From: Chloroflexota bacterium
Lineage (GTDB): Bacteria > Chloroflexota > UBA6077
Direction of reading: 5' to 3'
Length of the DNA stretch: 6,748 nucleotides
Assembly (NCBI GenBank): GCA_023380955.1
Contig: JAMCTB010000084.1
Coordinates: 1 to 6,748, forward strand
In this document: piece by piece, positions 4,538 through 6,748 of the stretch
Layout: every line of letters begins with the position of its first letter
Numbering within the stretch: position 1 is the first letter of the stretch
Program-made: the position numbers and the translations under genes
The notes under the pieces: generated by a model
What the model was told of the DNA's origin: nothing
The model's database searches: none
Seen by the model: the letters and a program-made list of their open reading frames with translations, nothing else

Positions 4538-6463
4538 TCACCCGATGGGCACCCGAATGACCACCCGGGTCCCGGCGCCCCTCTTCGAATGGATCTCCAG
4601 GTCGCCATCCACCAGCGCCATCCGCTCCCGCATGCCCACCAGCCCCAGGCCGTGGGAGCCGTTCCAGCGGTGGGCGCCCGCCGTGTCGAACCCCCTGCCG
4701 TCGTCTTCCACCTCGGCCACCAGGCCGGTCTCCCGAAACTCCAGGGAGATGCTGAGGTTGGTGGCCTCGGCGTGCCTGGCCACGTTGGTGATGGCCTCCT
4801 GGAGCGTCCGGTACACCGCCGTCTCCAGCCCCGCCGGCAGCCTTCGCTCGTCTCCGGCCACCTCCAGGTGAACCCGCACCCCCCGGTCCGCCAGCCGGCT
4901 CTCCGCGTACCACCGCAGGGCCGCCGCCAGACCCAGGTCGTCCAGCAGGGTGGGGCGGAGGTCTGAGATCAACCGATGGAGGCCCTCCAGGGTCGCGACG
5001 GCCAGCCCCCGCATCCGCTCCAGCCTCGCGCCCACATCCTCTCCGTTGCCCAGGTGGCGGGTGGTGGTCTCCGCCGCGAACACCAGGGCCGAGAGCGACT
5101 GGCTGGTGTCGTCGTGAAGCTCCCGGGCGATCCGCTTCCGCTCCTCCTCCTCGGCGGTGATCGTCCTCTCCAGCAGCTCCGTCCTGGCCCTCTCCTTCTC
5201 CTGAAGCTCGGAGTAGAGGCGGGCCGTCTCCTGCCTGGATCGCTCCAGCTCCAGGGTCCGCTCCTGCACCCTCCCCTCCAGGGTCTGGTTCCACCCCTGG
5301 ATCTCCCCCAGGGAGGCCTTGAGGCGGCTCCTCATCGACTCGAAGGCTCGGGCTAGGCGGCCGATCTCGTCGCCCCGCTCCAGCCGCAGCCCGCCCGAGA
5401 GATCCCCCGAGGCCATCCGCTCGGCGGCGTGGGTCAGCTGCGCCAGGGGGCCGGTCACGCTTCGGATGGCCAGCCAGGTCACCAGGAGGGCCAGCCCCAC
5501 GGAGAACAGCGTGAGCAGCAGCAGCCGCTGCTGGAGGGTCCGAGTGGGCGCCAGCGCCTCCTCCTCCGACTGCCCCACCGCCACCCCCCAGGCCGTCGTG
5601 GAGAGAGGCGAGAAGGCCAGCACGTCCTGGCGACGTTCCCCCGGGAAGCCCGGCTGATGGCAGGCGTGGCAGCTCCCCACCGTCTCCCGCTGCTCGGCGA
5701 TCAGGCTGGCGAAGCGCTCCCCGTGCTCCTGCTTCTGGAACAGTTCGCCGCCCTCGGTGCTGGCCAGGACGATCCCCTCCCGATCGACGATCTGGGCGTA
5801 GCCGGTCTTTCCCAGCCGGAGGGCGGAGAGGAAGCCGCCCACGTTCGGGCCGCTCAGGTCCAGGGCGCCGCCGAGGAGGCCGATGACCTCACCCCCCGGG
5901 CCCCGGATCGGCACCGTCAGGCAGGCCACCGGCTCCCCCGCCGCCAGGGAGCAGTCCCCGCCCGACACCGACGGGCTCGCCTGCAGGATGGCCGTGCTGA
6001 TGTTGGCCTGGTGCATCAGGTTGCTGCCCAACTCGATGCGCCGCACGGTGGGGACCGTCCACAGCACCGTCCCCTGAGCGTCGGTCAGGAATAGCGCCTT
6101 GCGGAAGCGGTCCGTCTGGCCGTAGAGGGCATCCATGGCCCGCTTCTTCGACTCCAGGTCGCCCTCCCTCAGATCGAAGGCGGGCAGGGCGGCGGCCCGG
6201 TTCAGGGTGTCCAGGGCCTCCCGCAAGTTCTGGTCGATGTGCTGCGCCGCCGCCCTGGCTATCAGCTGCTGCTCGGCCAGGGCGTGCTGGCGGCTGTCCT
6301 GCAGGGCCGACAGGCCGAGGAGGCCGAAGGCCGTGAGTAGAAGGGTCAGAACGAGGGCAACCGCCAGGGGGATGCGGTACTCCAGGGGCCAGTGGGCCGG
6401 GGACGGGAGGCGGCGCCACCTCTTGGGTAGGGCTATCCGGGCACGTCCCGCCGCGACAGTCAT
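4538..6463 (-). CDS. Sensor histidine kinase with periplasmic Cache-like domain containing a heme c motif (NarX-type, HisKA_3)
   Basis: A 641-residue membrane sensor kinase. Layout: cytoplasmic N-terminus, TM1 at about 31-53, periplasmic domain about 54-312, TM2 about 313-334, HAMP about 335-390, coiled coil about 390-440, HisKA_3 dimerisation domain with phospho-acceptor H450 in RKRIARELHDDTSQSLS, then the ATPase domain with N box around N560 (QEAITNVARH), G1 DDGRGF (587-592) and G2 GLGLVGMRER (605-614). The periplasmic part looks like a double Cache domain (ALFLTDAQGTVLW; GYAQIVDREGIVLAS) and carries CHACH (265-269), a CxxCH covalent heme attachment motif, before TM2. C171 and C181 could form a disulfide. 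Heme binding suggests sensing of redox state or a gas such as O2 or NO. The ATG at 6463 follows GAGGGG at about 9 bases. It forms an operon with the response regulator downstream, its expected phosphorylation partner. Confidence 0.93.
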   Translation of the reverse strand: MTVAAGRARIALPKRWRRLPSPAHWPLEYRIPLAVALVLTLLLTAFGLLGLSALQDSRQHALAEQQLIARAAAQHIDQNLREALDTLNRAAALPAFDLREGDLESKKRAMDALYGQTDRFRKALFLTDAQGTVLWTVPTVRRIELGSNLMHQANISTAILQASPSVSGGDCSLAAGEPVACLTVPIRGPGGEVIGLLGGALDLSGPNVGGFLSALRLGKTGYAQIVDREGIVLASTEGGELFQKQEHGERFASLIAEQRETVGSCHACHQPGFPGERRQDVLAFSPLSTTAWGVAVGQSEEEALAPTRTLQQRLLLLTLFSVGLALLVTWLAIRSVTGPLAQLTHAAERMASGDLSGGLRLERGDEIGRLARAFESMRSRLKASLGEIQGWNQTLEGRVQERTLELERSRQETARLYSELQEKERARTELLERTITAEEEERKRIARELHDDTSQSLSALVFAAETTTRHLGNGEDVGARLERMRGLAVATLEGLHRLISDLRPTLLDDLGLAAALRWYAESRLADRGVRVHLEVAGDERRLPAGLETAVYRTLQEAITNVARHAEATNLSISLEFRETGLVAEVEDDGRGFDTAGAHRWNGSHGLGLVGMRERMALVDGDLEIHSKRGAGTRVVIRVPIG

Positions 6464-6603
6464 CGTCGTTATCCCCTCGACGGCGTCATCAGGGAGGCTT
6501 ACCTGCTGGGAGAGGGGTGGAAAGGGCGGGCCCGACGTCAGACCCGTCCGGCCGCGGACCAGGGTCGAGCAGGAACACCAACGCTGAAGTACCCCTCACG
6601 GGT

Positions 6604-6632
6604 ATTCTAGCGGATATCGCCAGGCTTCTCAA
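6604..6632 (-). promoter_or_regulatory. Sigma70-type promoter for the kinase-regulator operon
   Basis: On the - strand TTGAGA (6632-6627) and TAGAAT (6609-6604) are separated by exactly 17 bases. Both are close to the TTGACA/TATAAT consensus, which stands out in this GC-rich window. It points towards the kinase gene and would start transcription near 6597, leaving a leader of about 130 bases before ATG 6463. A constitutive promoter is consistent with a sensor system that must be present before its signal. Confidence 0.6.
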
Positions 6633-6748
6633 GGGATCGAGCAGCCCGGCCCGCACCATCCACTTCCGAGTCTCCAAGTGGTAGAATATGGCGTACCCCC
6701 TGCCTACACCCGTCACCCGCGCGACGGCCAATCCTCGTCGATCCATGC

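Noticed and set aside
4498..4608. Upstream extension of the response regulator frame to 4608
   Set aside because: It would overlap the end of the kinase gene and add 37 residues before a receiver domain that already starts at M1 from 4497.
6489..6746. Open frame on the - strand just upstream of the sensor kinase (85 codons)
   Set aside because: Its third-position GC is clearly lower than in the kinase gene, its last third is Pro/Gly/Asp-rich with no domain, and a good promoter (6604-6632) lies inside it. It is better read as promoter and leader, though a gene entering from outside the window cannot be fully excluded.

Overview
The window is GC-rich bacterial DNA. It carries a heme-motif sensor kinase, a Tat-exported c-type cytochrome of the split-Soret type, a VapBC-like toxin-antitoxin pair and a 3-isopropylmalate dehydratase remnant. 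This suits an environmental, probably anaerobic or facultative bacterium with periplasmic c-type cytochromes. The DUF433/DUF5615 pair and the GTAGGGGCGAC-type repeat would fit Chloroflexota or a neighbouring GC-rich lineage, but that placement is a weak inference.

Left part (1-1615): a toxin-antitoxin operon on the + strand (DUF433 antitoxin, then a DUF5615 PIN-like toxin, overlapping by GTGA) converges on a membrane-anchored Mrr-family restriction endonuclease gene on the - strand. The nuclease gene has a strong ribosome binding site and an intact catalytic domain, but codon 27 is an in-frame TGA inside its first hydrophobic segment. It looks like a defence gene broken by one recent point mutation.

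Middle (1616-2406): about 790 bases with no convincing gene. It is crowded with inverted repeats: a nested repeat upstream of the nuclease gene, a run of strong short stem-loops from 1841 to 2321, and a 95-bp element bounded by 11-bp perfect terminal inverted repeats (2125-2219). It may be debris of small mobile elements, a structured RNA, or both.

Right part (2407-6748): everything is on the - strand. From upstream to downstream: a good sigma70-type promoter (6604-6632); a 641-residue sensor histidine kinase whose periplasmic domain contains a CHACH heme c motif; a NarL/LuxR response regulator 40 bp behind it; a 300-bp gap; a split-Soret-type diheme cytochrome c with a Tat signal; a perfect 34-bp palindrome acting as a likely terminator; and the C-terminal part of leuD without its N-terminal third. 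The likely working unit is a heme-based redox or gas-sensing two-component system placed next to a periplasmic cytochrome that it may control. Regulation of the cytochrome by this system is inferred from position only.
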